The translations under genes and the position numbers were made by a program. This document shows positions 34,731 to 46,633 of a stretch of DNA of 64,000 nucleotides, piece after piece (position 1 is the stretch's first letter; every line of letters begins with the position of its first letter). The notes under the pieces were generated by a model. It made no database searches and had not been told where the DNA came from. It saw only the letters and a list, made by a program, of their open reading frames with translations. The DNA comes from Paramacrobiotus metropolitanus (Eukaryota; Tardigrada; Eutardigrada; Parachela; Macrobiotidae), in contig NW_026570268.1 in the NCBI RefSeq assembly GCF_019649055.1, positions 744,001 to 808,000 of the forward strand. The letters run 5' to 3'.

Positions 34731-37700
34731 ATGCTGATCCTGGCCGTCGTGCTGATCGGCTCGCTGGCCGCCATGATCGCCCTGGCCGTCCTCTACTCCC
34801 AAGCGGAGACCGACATCGCCGAGAAGGACAAACTCATCGCCAACCTGACCGCCACCCGCCCACCGGTAGCCCCCACCGAGGCCCCGACCACCGGCCTCCC
34901 GCCCCTCCCGCCCACCTACCGCCTGCCGCGCTCCGTCCTCCCCGAGCGCTACGAACTGCACCTGACGGTCGACATCCCCTTCAGCGACGCCGACATCGTC
35001 AACGGCAGCTCCTTCACCACCCGGGGGCGGGTGGTCATGACGCTGACCGCCCGGGAGGCCGTCAACGAGATCGTCTTCCACGCCAGCCGCGATCGCTTCA
35101 GCGGGCGCATCAACTTCACCGAACCGGACGTCCAGCTGGAGAAACGGGAGACCAACGGGACGCTGACCAACGTCACCTTCGCCGGGCTGCGTTTCGAGAG
35201 CAACGCGGAACTGGCGCGGGTGATCGTCGCCGGCGCGTTGGAGGTCAACGCGACGTACCTCCTGACCATCGCCTTCACCGGCAACGTCGCCACCGAGGAC
35301 AACCAGGGACTGTACCGCAGTTCGTACCGGACGGCGGACGGCACCCGGCGGTGGTTGGCGGCCAGCCAGTTCCAGCCGTACAAGGCGCGCCGGATGTTCC
35401 CGTGCTTCGACGAGCCCGGTTTCCGGTCGGTGATCAAGACGACGCTGCAGTATGATAAGCGGTTCACCATGACGCGCAGCAACGGCCAGGGCACCGTCGT
35501 GGGGGAGGTCAAGGAGGGCGACCGCACCTGGGAGACCATGACCTTTACGGAGACGCCCCGGATGCCGGTGTACCTGATGGCGTTCCTGATCAGTGACTTC
35601 GGGATGGTGTCGGCGACTGCCACCACCGGGGAGCACAGCGGGACGGTGACGGTTATCGCGCAGGAGGCCCTCCTGGGCGAGGCCATGGGAAAACAGGGCG
35701 ATTTCGGGCTGCAGCAGGCCAAGATCATGATCGAGAATTTGAGCCATAACTTCAGCCAGCCATACTTCAGTCTTCTGCCCAAATTAGGTCAGCCGACAGC
35801 TACTAAATATTTATTAAATAGATAACATATAATAAGAAATTATTAAAATATAATAATTATGAGCTTTATTGATTTTACATGTATTAAAATTTATATGTTT
35901 AATTAAAACTTTGTGAAATTAATTTAGTAATTTAAATACAATCTGTAAAGTATAATGCAGCTTTATGAATTTAAAACTAATGTCTTGAATAAAAAATTTA
36001 TAAGGAATTTTAATTAAAAAACATATATGATAATATAAATTTGAAAAATTAATAGAGTAGGCAATACGTTAATAACTTTGCAGGTATTTGTTATAGTGTT
36101 TTAGTATTTTTACCAAATATGATTATGTAACTATATACATATGCGTAGACAACACAGCAATTCCTGACTTCGACGCCGGCGCCATGGAAAACTACGGCCT
36201 GGTGCATTACCGCGAATCGCGTCTTCTCTACCGACCGCAAGTAAACAGCGCTGACGAGAAGCGCAGCATCTCCGCCATCGTCGGCCACGAGCTGGCGCAC
36301 ATGATGTTCGGCAACCTGGTGACCTGCGACTGGTGGTCCGACACCTGGCTCAACGAGGGCTTCGCGCGCTTCTTCCAGCACGAACTGATGTACGACGCCA
36401 AACCCGAATGGGACCTGGTAAGTGGGACACCCTTCCATCGTGACCTTTATATGTCCGACACCCCTGTGACCTTTCTGATCCCCTCCCGTTGTGACCTTTA
36501 CATGTCCCACCCTCCTATGACCTTAGGGACACCGTCCCAAAGTGACCTTTACATGCCCAAAAAACCTTGTGACCTTTCCTTCTAACGTGACCTTTACATG
36601 TCCGACACTGTTGGCCTTACGAACACCGTCCCATTGTGACCTTTACTTGTCTTGACATCTTTTTGACCTTTAGGAGCCCCTCTTCCCATTCTGGGTGACC
36701 CGCGTGGCCTTCGAATCGGACTCTCTGGAGACCGCCCACCCCCTGTCCAACAACGACACCAACACCCTGTCGCAGATCAGCAACATGTTCGACACCATCA
36801 CCTACTCCAAGGGCGCCTCCATCCTCAACATGGTCATGGGCTTAATGGGCCGGCAGCGTTTCTACGCCGCATTGACCCGCTACTTGGCCAACCACAAACT
36901 CGGCAACGTCGTGCCCGATGACCTTTTGCGCCAGTTCACCGCCGAGATGCAAGCCGAGGGCATCGACTTCGCCACGCGGCTGGATTCCTGGATCTACAAG
37001 AGCGGCTACCCGGTGCTGCAGCTGAGCGTCAACAAAGAGACGGGAGCGGTGACCTACCGGCAGCAGCGCTTTCTCTTCAAACGCCACATCTTCAACGAGA
37101 GCGACACGGTGAGCAATCTGGTCAACATCCTGAACGACACCAGCATCGCGCCGGAACTGGATCATTTATGGCACATCCCGCTGACCACCCAACGGCCGGG
37201 AAAGACGGCACAAGAGGGAATGGCCAAGGTCTGCTGGATTACGCAGCGTGAAGGTAACGTCAGAGAGGGCTTTGGGTCGGTGACCTTTCGTAATTTTGAT
37301 ATTGGACAGGAAATTTGGCCAATGCCTGTACCGGCGCCCAGGCGCTAGAGCTACCACCCGCGGGGGGCGCGGTGGCCAACACGGACTGGCTGCTGGCTAA
37401 CGTGCACCAGCATGGCTTTTACCGGGTCAATTACGATTGGGACACGTGGCATCGAATTTTCCAACAACTGGAGACAAACCATTTGGTATGATTTGCCTAG
37501 AAAGAAAATTTTAATTTAATTTAATTTAATTTAATTTATTTTAATATTTTAATTTAATTTAAAATTCAATTTTTAAAAAATAATTTTAAATGTTTACAGT
37601 TGATCGAGGAGACCAACCGCGGCCAGATTATTGACGACGCCTTCAATCTAGCTCGGTACGAAATACATGTGTAATTAATAATTAGAAGATGACCTTTCTA

Positions 37701-39437
37701 ACTTTTTTGACCGAGGCGTTAATTAACACAGATCAGGACAGTTTGGCGTGGATTACGGCGTGGCGCTGCACTCCACCCGTTGGGTGGCCAACGAGAGGCG
37801 CTACAGCCCGCTGGCGTCGGCGTTCGCCGGGCTGAATTTCCTGCAGCGCATGCTGCGTCTGACCAGCTTTTATGGCGACATGAAGGAGTATGTGCAGAGC
37901 CTCCTCCTGTCCGGCACAGAGCCGCTGTACAACGCTGCGGACTGGACCGACGCCTGGGTGGACGAGACCAGCGAGGACTACAACGAGGTGATGCGCCGCC
38001 GGCTCATCCTGGACAACGCCTGCCGCTACGATCTTAAGCAGTGTCTGGATGACGCCTACACCAAATTTGAGGCGTGGTTGGGCAACGGCACGGTGGAAAG
38101 CTTCTCCCAGCTTCCGTAAGACGCTCACATTAATTGCTTCACTTTGCTTTAAGCTGTACGATAGTACTGCGATGCCGAGAATCACCAATGTCGTTGCCGT
38201 TGCGGATTTAAACACTATCCATATATTGTACATTATATTTAGGAGCGGCGAAAGCATCGTCAACACCAAGAATCCCCTTATGTGCTATGGATTACGTCAG
38301 AGCAACGCCGAAGCCTGGGATAAGATGCTGGAACTGTATAAGAACACCCGTCTGCCCATGGTCACGCGGCTGGCGGTGCTGCGGGCGCTGGCCTGTTCCC
38401 TGCAAGCGGACCTCCTCATCCGGTACAGTATATACGTCACACTATGCCATGTTGATGCAGTATAGCTGACTTAAGCGATGCATCGCCAGGTTGTTGGATC
38501 TGACCCTCGGACAAGGCAGCATCATCGCCCACGCCGACGTCAGCTCCGTCTTCGCCTGGGTGGCCGAGTCCTCGCCCATCGGGGAGTCCGTGGCCTGGGA
38601 GTTTGTCCAGAACAACTGGATGCAGCTGCGCGGCAGGTAGACAAACGCCGGCATTTGTATAACGCAGAAATTCATGCTACTTACATCGGCCGATCGTGAC
38701 CTCTAATAAATACGTAAATGACATATGTGAATCGTCATAATGCGTGGATATATACGTGGTGCGTATATCTATATATATGCACTTATTTAGGCGCACATAT
38801 ATATATGTACATGTACATAAATAGGTGCATATATATCTATGCACTGATGAACATGCACATACATATATCGCAAAGCTCACGGTGATTTCGTTATATACAT
38901 ATGTCCAATGGGATCTATGTACTGTTTACATTATATACGTGGATACATAGATCCCAGTGGACATATGTATATATCGAAACTACCGTGACCTTTGTGATAC
39001 ATACATTTCAAACATGCACGTATAAAAACCATATCGAGAGAGACAAAGTAAGGTGTGATTTTCGTGACCTCGGTGATATTTATATGCAAATAATGCAATA
39101 TTGCATCGCGCCAACGACACCACCGTGACCTCTGTATGCTTAATTGCAGTAAAACCGGCATCCTCAGCAACGTGGCCAGCTACTTCCGGACACCGGCCCG
39201 CCACTTCCAGGTAAGCTAAAGCAAACAGTTCACTATAAACGACACTACGATTTCAAATTTCTTTTGCAGTTGCGGAACTTATGGAGCCTGGTCGGACCCA
39301 GTTCGTCGGACGAGGTACCCACCTTCCGGCGCTTACTGGCCCAGACGGAGGCCAACATCGGCTGGTATGCGCAGAACTACCAGACCATACGCACATACTT
39401 CCAGCAGGAGACTGCGGAGCACGCCGGCGTCCACTAA
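34731..39437 (+). CDS. M1 family aminopeptidase N-like ectoenzyme
   Basis: Ten exons: 34731-35787, 36149-36417, 36674-37253, 37310-37485, 37600-37655, 37732-38115, 38243-38422, 38490-38636, 39150-39210, 39270-39437; they join to 1025 residues. An N-terminal membrane anchor ([20 protein letters not shown]) makes it a type II membrane protein with a Pro/Thr stalk. The catalytic domain has GAMEN (363-367) and HELAH (H399, E400, H403) with the third zinc ligand E422 in WLNEGFA. An ERAP1_C-like helical domain follows ([18 protein letters not shown]). The enzyme removes N-terminal residues from peptides outside the cell; substrate preference cannot be read. ATG 34731 is used because it opens this frame. 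An upstream ATG at 34663 starts a 25-codon frame that overlaps it (see findings). Poly(A) signals AATAAA lie at 39551 and 39560. Confidence 0.95.
36418..36673 (+). repeat. array of TGACCTT motifs in aminopeptidase intron 2
   Basis: The 256-bp intron holds nine TGACCTT words, eight as TGACCTTT, often in the longer form GTGACCTTTACATGTCC with 25-40 bp spacing. The last motif forms the acceptor itself (TTTGACCTTTAG). The units look like a diverged tandem repeat of about 30-35 bp. The half-site matches nuclear receptor binding (AGGTCA on the other strand), but binding is not shown. Confidence 0.85.
38893..38972. repeat. imperfect hairpin in aminopeptidase intron 8
   Basis: ATACATATGTCCAATGGGAT near 38895 is inverted near 38952-38971 (ATCCCAGTGGACATATGTAT), with one or two mismatches and a 20-30-base centre. 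The whole intron (38637-39149) is rich in ATATATGCAC and TACATATA words. Confidence 0.7.
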
Positions 39438-39444
39438 ACACCAG

Positions 39445-39512
39445 CGTGACCTTTGCATTTATTCTTTATATATTACAGTGTGACCTTTACACTTATTCCT
39501 TATATATTCACC
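39445..39512 (+). repeat. 34-bp tandem duplication after the aminopeptidase stop
   Basis: GTGACCTTTGCATTTATTCT and GTGACCTTTACACTTATTCC start two consecutive ~34-bp units, each ending TATATATT-A/C-AC. They lie in the probable 3' UTR and carry the TGACCTTT word. Confidence 0.8.
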
Positions 39513-40156
39513 GGCATTTGTACAAACTGCGAAGTTGCGAACAAAATATTAATAAACAGAATAAAATCACCATTAAATCACCGGGAACCGGTCGCTGTGC
39601 TTAATTATTCCATCGGCAGTGAATTAGCGCTGAGTAAACGGTAGTAAAATGCACCGTATGTCCTTAATTAGCCACATGGTGAGCTGCTTTTCAAGTTTGC
39701 CGTGTCCCGCGGCAACGCACGGCATGCCGCGCATCGGTCCGACGTTGGAGGTGGAAGAATACTTTTTCGCTGAGTATTAACTCATGCGGCGTTATAACTG
39801 TAATAATTTTATACCGATGACTCGTTGGGGGATGCACGTGCACGACGTGGCTAATAAAAAAAGTAATAACGGCGATTACCGCGCAGGCAATTAGCGGAAC
39901 ATTGGCTAGCATAATATTGTTTCTGCCTCCTTTTTCCTCGTCGTTTCCACTGATTGTTTCACACCGACGCACATTCTCCGTGTTCATTACGCAGTGTTTC
40001 AGGGGATTATTTTTTCTCCATATACTCTCGCGTCCCATTCAATCATTACTCGGTACTTGTACTTTTAGACAGCCAGATTTTCTAGTTTCTATAGTGTACC
40101 AAATCTATCAGAACCGTTTCTTCGTTATATATATTTATATATAATTTATATTCGTA

Positions 40157-41163
40157 ATGGCTGCGTTGGATGATTCCCGTGTGGTGAAATTTATCCTGCT
40201 GTTCAGTGTGCTGAGCAGCCTGAGCGTGTTGTGCCGCGGCCAGTGCCCGCAAGTGGCCTGCATCCGCTGTATCAATCCCGGCGAACCCAATCGTAAGCTA
40301 TCATTTTCAGGCGATCATTTCTTAATCGCAGAAAAATTCTTATGTTTTTATCCTCTTAAATACGAACTTTCACTCTGTTTCTATATTCCCTAATTAGAAT
40401 TTAAATGAAATAATATTACTGGAATATATATTAGAAATAATTAATATATATTTAACATGAATAATATAAATACAAATTTAATATAAATGAAATGTTTAAA
40501 TAAAAATGTCTAAGATTGTGGTATAATGCGTATGGTTATTAATTAATGTGAAGACGTAATTAAATTCTATTTCTGCACTGTATAGCGGCCGCTGCCAACG
40601 GCTGTCCGGGGTGTCCGCTGTGCCCGACCGGGGCGGGAGACCCGCGCGCCGGCACCGGCGCCTGCATGTGCCCGGCGATGGTGCAGCCGTGCGCCTCCGC
40701 CTTGCCTCCTCAGCTTATTCTTAACAACGCCGGTACGTAACTGACAAGAGTATATAATTATAATATTATTTCCAGGAAGTCGATTTAAGTATTTATACAT
40801 TTATTTGCTACATTTAAATTCCTGGAAATTTCTCCTTTTCTATACTTAATTGCATTACAACAACACGCCATAGCCGAATTAGTGTGAATAAATTAAACAT
40901 GTGCAAGGAAGCAGCGCAACTCAACATATATAACTTTACCGGAAAAACAAAATCGTTTTCTACACATAATTTTTTTTATTTTTAATTTTATTTTTTAGCG
41001 GAATCTTTTTTTACCAGAAGCTTTTTCTTGGGTAGTGAAATCGAATTTTGACAGCGGCCGATCAATATAATATGATATTTTCTTATAATTATTGTACGTA
41101 TATTTTGCAGTTGGCTTATCACCCCTCTTGCCGACGTGTTGCCCGCGGCCGGTGTGCGGCTAA
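40157..41163 (+). CDS. small secreted cysteine-rich protein 1
   Basis: Three exons, 40157-40292, 40586-40732 and 41111-41163, join (both phase 1) to 111 residues. A signal peptide is clear (FILLFSVLSSLSVLCRG). The mature part is Cys/Pro-rich with close cysteine pairs: CPQVACIRC, CPGCPLCP, CMCPAMVQPC, and a final CCPRPVC just before the stop. I do not recognise the family. The exon structure (signal exon ending PN, then a phase-1 exon starting with P-x-x-ANGCP) matches the neighbour at 43225, so the two are paralogues. Disulfide-rich extracellular structural or antimicrobial roles are possible, not shown. Confidence 0.8.
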
Positions 41164-43224
41164 CTGTACAGTGGATGCGCTGCAGTGACCCTGAATGATT
41201 GCTCAACACGACCGTGACGGCGGCATCGATCGGGATAGTTGCTGTATCTGTATATGCGGCTACACGAGGCTGTGACGTAATAACGCCCGCTCTTCACCGT
41301 TTCCATATGCGCTACGCCGGCAGGGCCAGGCGGGTCTCCCAGTTCACCAGCCGCTCTTCATTCGGTGTACGCTTATATTCCGTGCACGATCGGTTTTTAT
41401 ATTTATATACAATTTATCCTCTAAATTATCGACATCACCGCATCACTGCTGGTTTTCGTTCATGTTACATAAAATGCTGATGGATCATTTCTTTGGCAGT
41501 ATTAGCCGCTAGTCAGCTGGAAAAACTTGCTTGTCCGCACTGCTGCACAAATAAAAATCGCCTGAAAACTAGTCGCCCAAGCGGCCGGTACGTGTGACCT
41601 TTACAATGTATATGAGGTATGCTTGGAGAGCCGAGAGTTCAATTAACTCGCGCGATGGAAACAAATTACAGATAATCGCTTACGCAGCAGGAGAAAAACG
41701 GTTGTGTTAAGACAGTACATATGTACAAAAAAAAATTTCTTTTTTACGTAGTTGTTTCATTACTTTTTAACGTACAGTAGATGATGTTGCGAGCAGTAAT
41801 ATATGAAGCCAACAGTGTCACAAGGGACCCTTCGCGCACCATCTCCTCGACTGGATGCACTACCTGTTAACCTCAGCGTCCTGTCGCGTGTAACCTTTGG
41901 TGTATAAAATTTTTACCGTACAGATAGGCCATGGTTTTTACAGTAAATTATGTACTTTGTAGTATCAATAGCTAGATTTACAAGGCAACCTTAATTTTTT
42001 AAAGGACACTACGTATTCCGATCAGGACAGCGTAGAGGAAGTGTTTCTGCTTTAAAGGGTAAAAAATGTCCATGAAAATGGTTGTAATTGGAAAAGATCG
42101 GCTGGCTGTTTCCTGGGGATAACCAGCGACAACAGTAATCAGACCGACGCTGCATCTCACTCAGTGCGTGTGCTCAAGAATGAGCTGGATACCGTTGGCT
42201 GTAGCGATTCAGGCTTTGTCGAGCATTTCTGCAGTACAAATCTTGCCATAAATGGAAATTTGAATACGTAAGTGTGTTCCGCAAGTAAGATGACTGCCGT
42301 TAGCGCTTTAGTTAGACTTTTTATTATTATTATTATTACGGCACAAGAGCAGACGACCCCAAAGGGACTTCAAGTCAGGTCGAACAAAACATTTTTAAAT
42401 GCAATGTAAGGAGTTAAGAGAGACCCACAGACTTGAGTACGAACTTACAGGCAGGTACAGAACTGGCATCAAGAATTTTAGGGTTTTAGGGTCACAGATT
42501 TTTGCCGTACTGAGTCGCTACTGGCACGTGCCGATGTCAGTCGGTTTCCGGTTTGTGTGTTTTTTATTCGTTATTCTTTGTCTTCGTACTCTGTATGTGC
42601 CATTGACGTACATGTACAGTTATCCATTCAATAGAAAAAAGTGACACAAGGATGCATATGCGTTAGTTTTTTAATGTTTTTACTGTTGTAATAAAACAGC
42701 CAGAAGCGACAGTGGATTATAATAAGGACGCAGCCGGCGTAAAATCATGATTTGCAAGCTGCAGAAGACTACCACTTGTGCGAGCATAATTTCACACAAA
42801 TAAGATACAATGCCCAAAAAAACTGCGAACCACAGGCGTATTATTTGCGATTTGCTTTGTACGGCCTCTTTGTTCTCTTAAAAGATGGTGTTTTATACTG
42901 CCATGGCGCAAGCGGATGTCCCTCCCTCTCAGCCTGCAGGCCAAATCAAATGACGACTTTGTAAACTTAATACATACGATATATCCCTATAAAACTGTAC
43001 GTATATACAGTAATACCTACAGTATAATTTTAATAGTACGCGGCGTTATCGACATCGGAAACAGCAAAATGCGTGCAGTTACCTGCGAATTCATAATCGG
43101 GTGAACGAGTGGCTCTACGATTTTGCGTACACAATTTTACGCATCCGGTCCGTTCAGATTACTAACCGCTTGTCAGAAAAATCATCAGTTCCGCCTTACA
43201 CACAGTGTCGCGCGGCAGTTAACG
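41164..43224. other. spacer without recognisable genes
   Basis: Only short, composition-driven frames occur. One TGACCTTT lies at about 41595. A short ATT microsatellite is near 42323. Confidence 0.45.
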
Positions 43225-44374
43225 ATGCGTTGTCCGTGGCGCGTGGATATTACGGCGGTGGTGACCTTTGTTGGCCTCTTGAGCTGCATGCCGGGAACCC
43301 ACCTATTCGGCACCCAATTCGGCCGCTTCCGCCAATTCGACGGCCACGCCTGTCCGGTCACGGAATGCGAGCGGCAACCGCCCTGCGTTCCGGATGACCA
43401 ACCGAACCGTAAGTTCGCGATCGGTGACCTTTTTCAGCGACGGTACAGTGCACACTAACAAAGTAAACTGACTATGACAGCACGTTAATTACTGTACCCG
43501 TGATTGGCTACGCGACGTACATGCCGGATGTTGTTCTGCGTTGCAGCGCAGCAGGCGAACGGATGCCCGCCGGTGTGCCCTACCTGCTCCCTGCAGCAAT
43601 CCGACCAGACAACGTCCGCGCCGGCCGAGGAGCGTCGACCGCCAGCGGGGTGCCCCGCGTACGTCTGTGTGGGCGGGTGCACCGGGGAAGTCGGGCCTAT
43701 CCGTAAGCGCGAAACCCCTGGCGACCATTCTCTGAATAATAATTAACCAGTAAGCTCGATTGTAGTTCCGGGATGCCAACCCCCGTTGTGCCCGTTCTGC
43801 CGCGACGTTCCCCATCCCCCCCGGCAGGGTAGGTTCGCCTCGATTGCACTATCGGGACATTTGGCTGATCTGGTGTGGTGTTACAGGGTCGTGGCGGTGG
43901 CCGCAGGCTAATCCCGATGTCGACCCCTTTCATACGCAAACGCTCGCCCCGCACACCGTCCGCCCATACCCGGACAACCGGCCTAAAGACAATTTCACCC
44001 CTCCGCCACCGCCGACACCGGGTCCCAACCAGCGGACACGTCCGCCACTGCCACCCAACAACCTCCCCGCCCCGGATCCGTCACCGGATACCGTCCGCAC
44101 ACGCCCTTCGTCGTTCCTATGGAGCGGGTCTCCCACCGGCTTCCGTTCGTTTGGAACTAATACCGTCCAGCACGGCCAGGATGGGTTCAGTTCGTTTGGA
44201 ACCAGTACCGCCCAGCGCGGCCAGGATGGGTGGCAGTCGCCGGGTGGCACATCCTTCAACCGGCACTCGGATTTCCGGACCGGGCAGGACTCGTTCCAGT
44301 CGCCAACCAGTTTCAGCGGCAGCCAGACATTTGGGCACAATTTTGGTGGTGGTTTCGGCTTCGGCCGGGGGTGA
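43225..44374 (+). CDS. secreted cysteine/proline/glycine-rich protein 2
   Basis: Four exons, 43225-43408, 43547-43702, 43766-43828 and 43887-44374, join (all phase 1) to 296 residues. After an N-terminal hydrophobic segment (VDITAVVTFVGLLSC) come cysteine modules CPVTECERQPPC, ANGCPPVCPTC and CQPPLCPFC. The long last exon is low complexity: a proline-rich part (FTPPPPPTPGP), two copies of a RSFGTNTVQHGQDGF-like repeat, and a Gly/Phe end (FGGGFGFGRG). The first exons match those of the 40157 gene. The domain mix suggests an extracellular matrix or cuticle component, which is inference. Intron 3 is only 58 bp. Confidence 0.82.
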
Positions 44375-45504
44375 TCTTTTAGTGGCAAGAAAGAAGTAAA
44401 ACGCAGTCGGTGGTTACGGAAACGGGGAAAGTATCCCGTATCTTGAATTTCATGTGCGCTCAGATTTGGCGTCTTAGCTGCTCCGGCAGCTGCCGGTATG
44501 AACCGGCTACCATTTTGTGTGTTCTTCATACGTTTCTTGTCCTCACATTACCGTTGAACTGGAAAAGTGGTAAGAGGTCCACGGGTCAGAAATCTAATAC
44601 TAAAATTAACAAGCTTATTAATAACAAAATTGTTGCTGTTACGTGCACGCCTGTGTGTGTCGGTGTTACTGTGTTGCTCGCTGTCGTTCCCGTTTCTGGT
44701 GATTTAGAGAAAATTTTGAAATGTATTTCTTGTAAACTGGATAAAAAAGTATTACAGCTACGATCTGCCGTCGGCTCTGCAAATCAACAAATAGGGGTTT
44801 TCTCCGTGCTTTGCGCGTGGACGTACAACGGCGCCGGCGCGGGTGACCTTAATAGAATTCTTAGGCTGAACGCCGGCAACCGGTCCGCTTATCGAAGTAG
44901 ATCGCTTATGTAGTCGGTTCTGCTTCTTACCCTTTAGCCTTACGTCCATATGCCACATTCTAAGACGATCGGTGCATAATCGTTTTGTTGCACATCGCAT
45001 CTTTTGTCATCCTGCCGCTGAGTTGTGTATTATTCTTTAACGTCCTCCGAAATACGCCATCGAAAGACATGGCAGACCAATGCTGCAGTCGTATCCTTCA
45101 CATAAAAAAATGAAGAATCGAACGCTGTAAGTGCGCTAGTTGGCCAGTGCTGCATGGATAATGGATACTGATTACTTGTTAACGACACTAACTATCACAT
45201 ACAGCTCGTGAGAAGTGGAACACCGGGTACACTATCTGTGGTGCAAAAAAGGAAACACGTCGAAGTACGTACAATACATATCTGTGCTTATTTTCAAATA
45301 AGAGTATTTTTGTACAAGCTTCTGCTGTTTCCTTCAACAAGCCAGTAATTAAAACTGGGCGGCATTGCAGATCTTCCAGGCCAGTGTCATGCCCCGGCAG
45401 CAGGACGCCCTACGTGGATGAGTATCGCATTCAGCCCGGGCTGGCGCTGAGCCACACCTACTACGCTACCCATCAACCGTCAAAGGTCCCATTTTAAAAA
45501 TCCG

Positions 45505-45903
45505 GCAACCGGTGCCGAGAGCCCCGCCGCTTCCGATTCCGGTGACGGACCAGCGCGATGGCGCGGACAACACGTCAAGTACACTCCGAAGAACAACGGC
45601 TGCAGCCAGTGTATTCAGCCCACGCCGGCAACCGCAGAGCCATCTATGTACCACGTCCGTACTCATTGGTGGAGGGTGACTGAGACACTGACGACCTGCT
45701 CCCGCGCGGTCTGCACCGCGCCCTGCCTGACGCTGTCCACCAGCATCACGCAGACCGTTGTCAACGCCATGTGTGTTGTCGCCGTCACGCCGGTCCTCGG
45801 AGGGACACCAACTTGCACTTTCGACGTGCAAGAGACTACCTATGATTCTGGCATTACTACAGGGCAAGACGGTTCTCCTACCTTCGATTCCCAACAAACA
45901 TAG
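45505..45903 (+). other. possible cysteine-containing exon, unconfirmed
   Basis: An open frame runs ASDSGDGPARWRG to CSQCIQP and then TLTTCSRAVCTAPCLTLSTS and a stop at 45901-45903. Ser/Thr and Cys spacing hints at an exon of a third secreted protein of this cluster, but no start, acceptor or upstream exon could be tied to it. The rest of 44375-46630 shows no gene. Confidence 0.25.
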
Positions 45904-46633
45904 CTAGATCCCGTGACGTCCAGCGGAAGCACTTGCACTTTTTAATAAGCAGTGGCTTTAGTCTATCTTTTCCGTCTGCAGTCATCGTTGTTGCATGCAC
46001 TGCTCTCCGGCATCCTGACGCGTACCGGCGAGAATAGCACATACGACTTGTACGTATCTTGTACAGATACTTAAGTGGCTTTTTTCTATATTTCTGTTTT
46101 TTTCTTTACTACATGTACATACATTTTATTCTTGCACTGGTCTGGCTTATTGACTTTCGGTTGATGTTGTATTACTGTACATTTGACCAATGTTGTAAAA
46201 TGTCTCGACTGTTGTAGTCGATGACCAGCTTGTAAATCTTTATTGGTTTTACGTATGATCGATGCCTGCGCGCATCCCGAAGTCTTATCGCGGAATAATA
46301 GGACGATCAGCATGCTAATCCATGTTAAATTAGGTACTAGGTATCGTCTCTCTCTCTATCAGACTGAGCATTGTGCTTTACGTCCTTGTCTTGACCTGCT
46401 TGCGCATCTTGCTGGCTGCTTATCAGTTGCCGGTTTCATCAAATGAACTGAAACGATGGTACATTCAGTTGAAAGTTTTCACTGCCTAATCGCTCAATGT
46501 TTTGCACACGCACCTAAGGCTATGGCATATCAATCAAGTACTCAGTGACCTTTAGCGAAAAAACTTCCAATCCCCCTAAGCCACATCCGATTATCTCGAG
46601 CGAACTTAACGCTTACTTTCTTCCATCCCGAAA

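Noticed and set aside
34641-35747. Long minus-strand frame opposite aminopeptidase exon 1
   Set aside because: An antisense shadow of codon-biased coding DNA with no family motif; the plus strand is clearly the gene.
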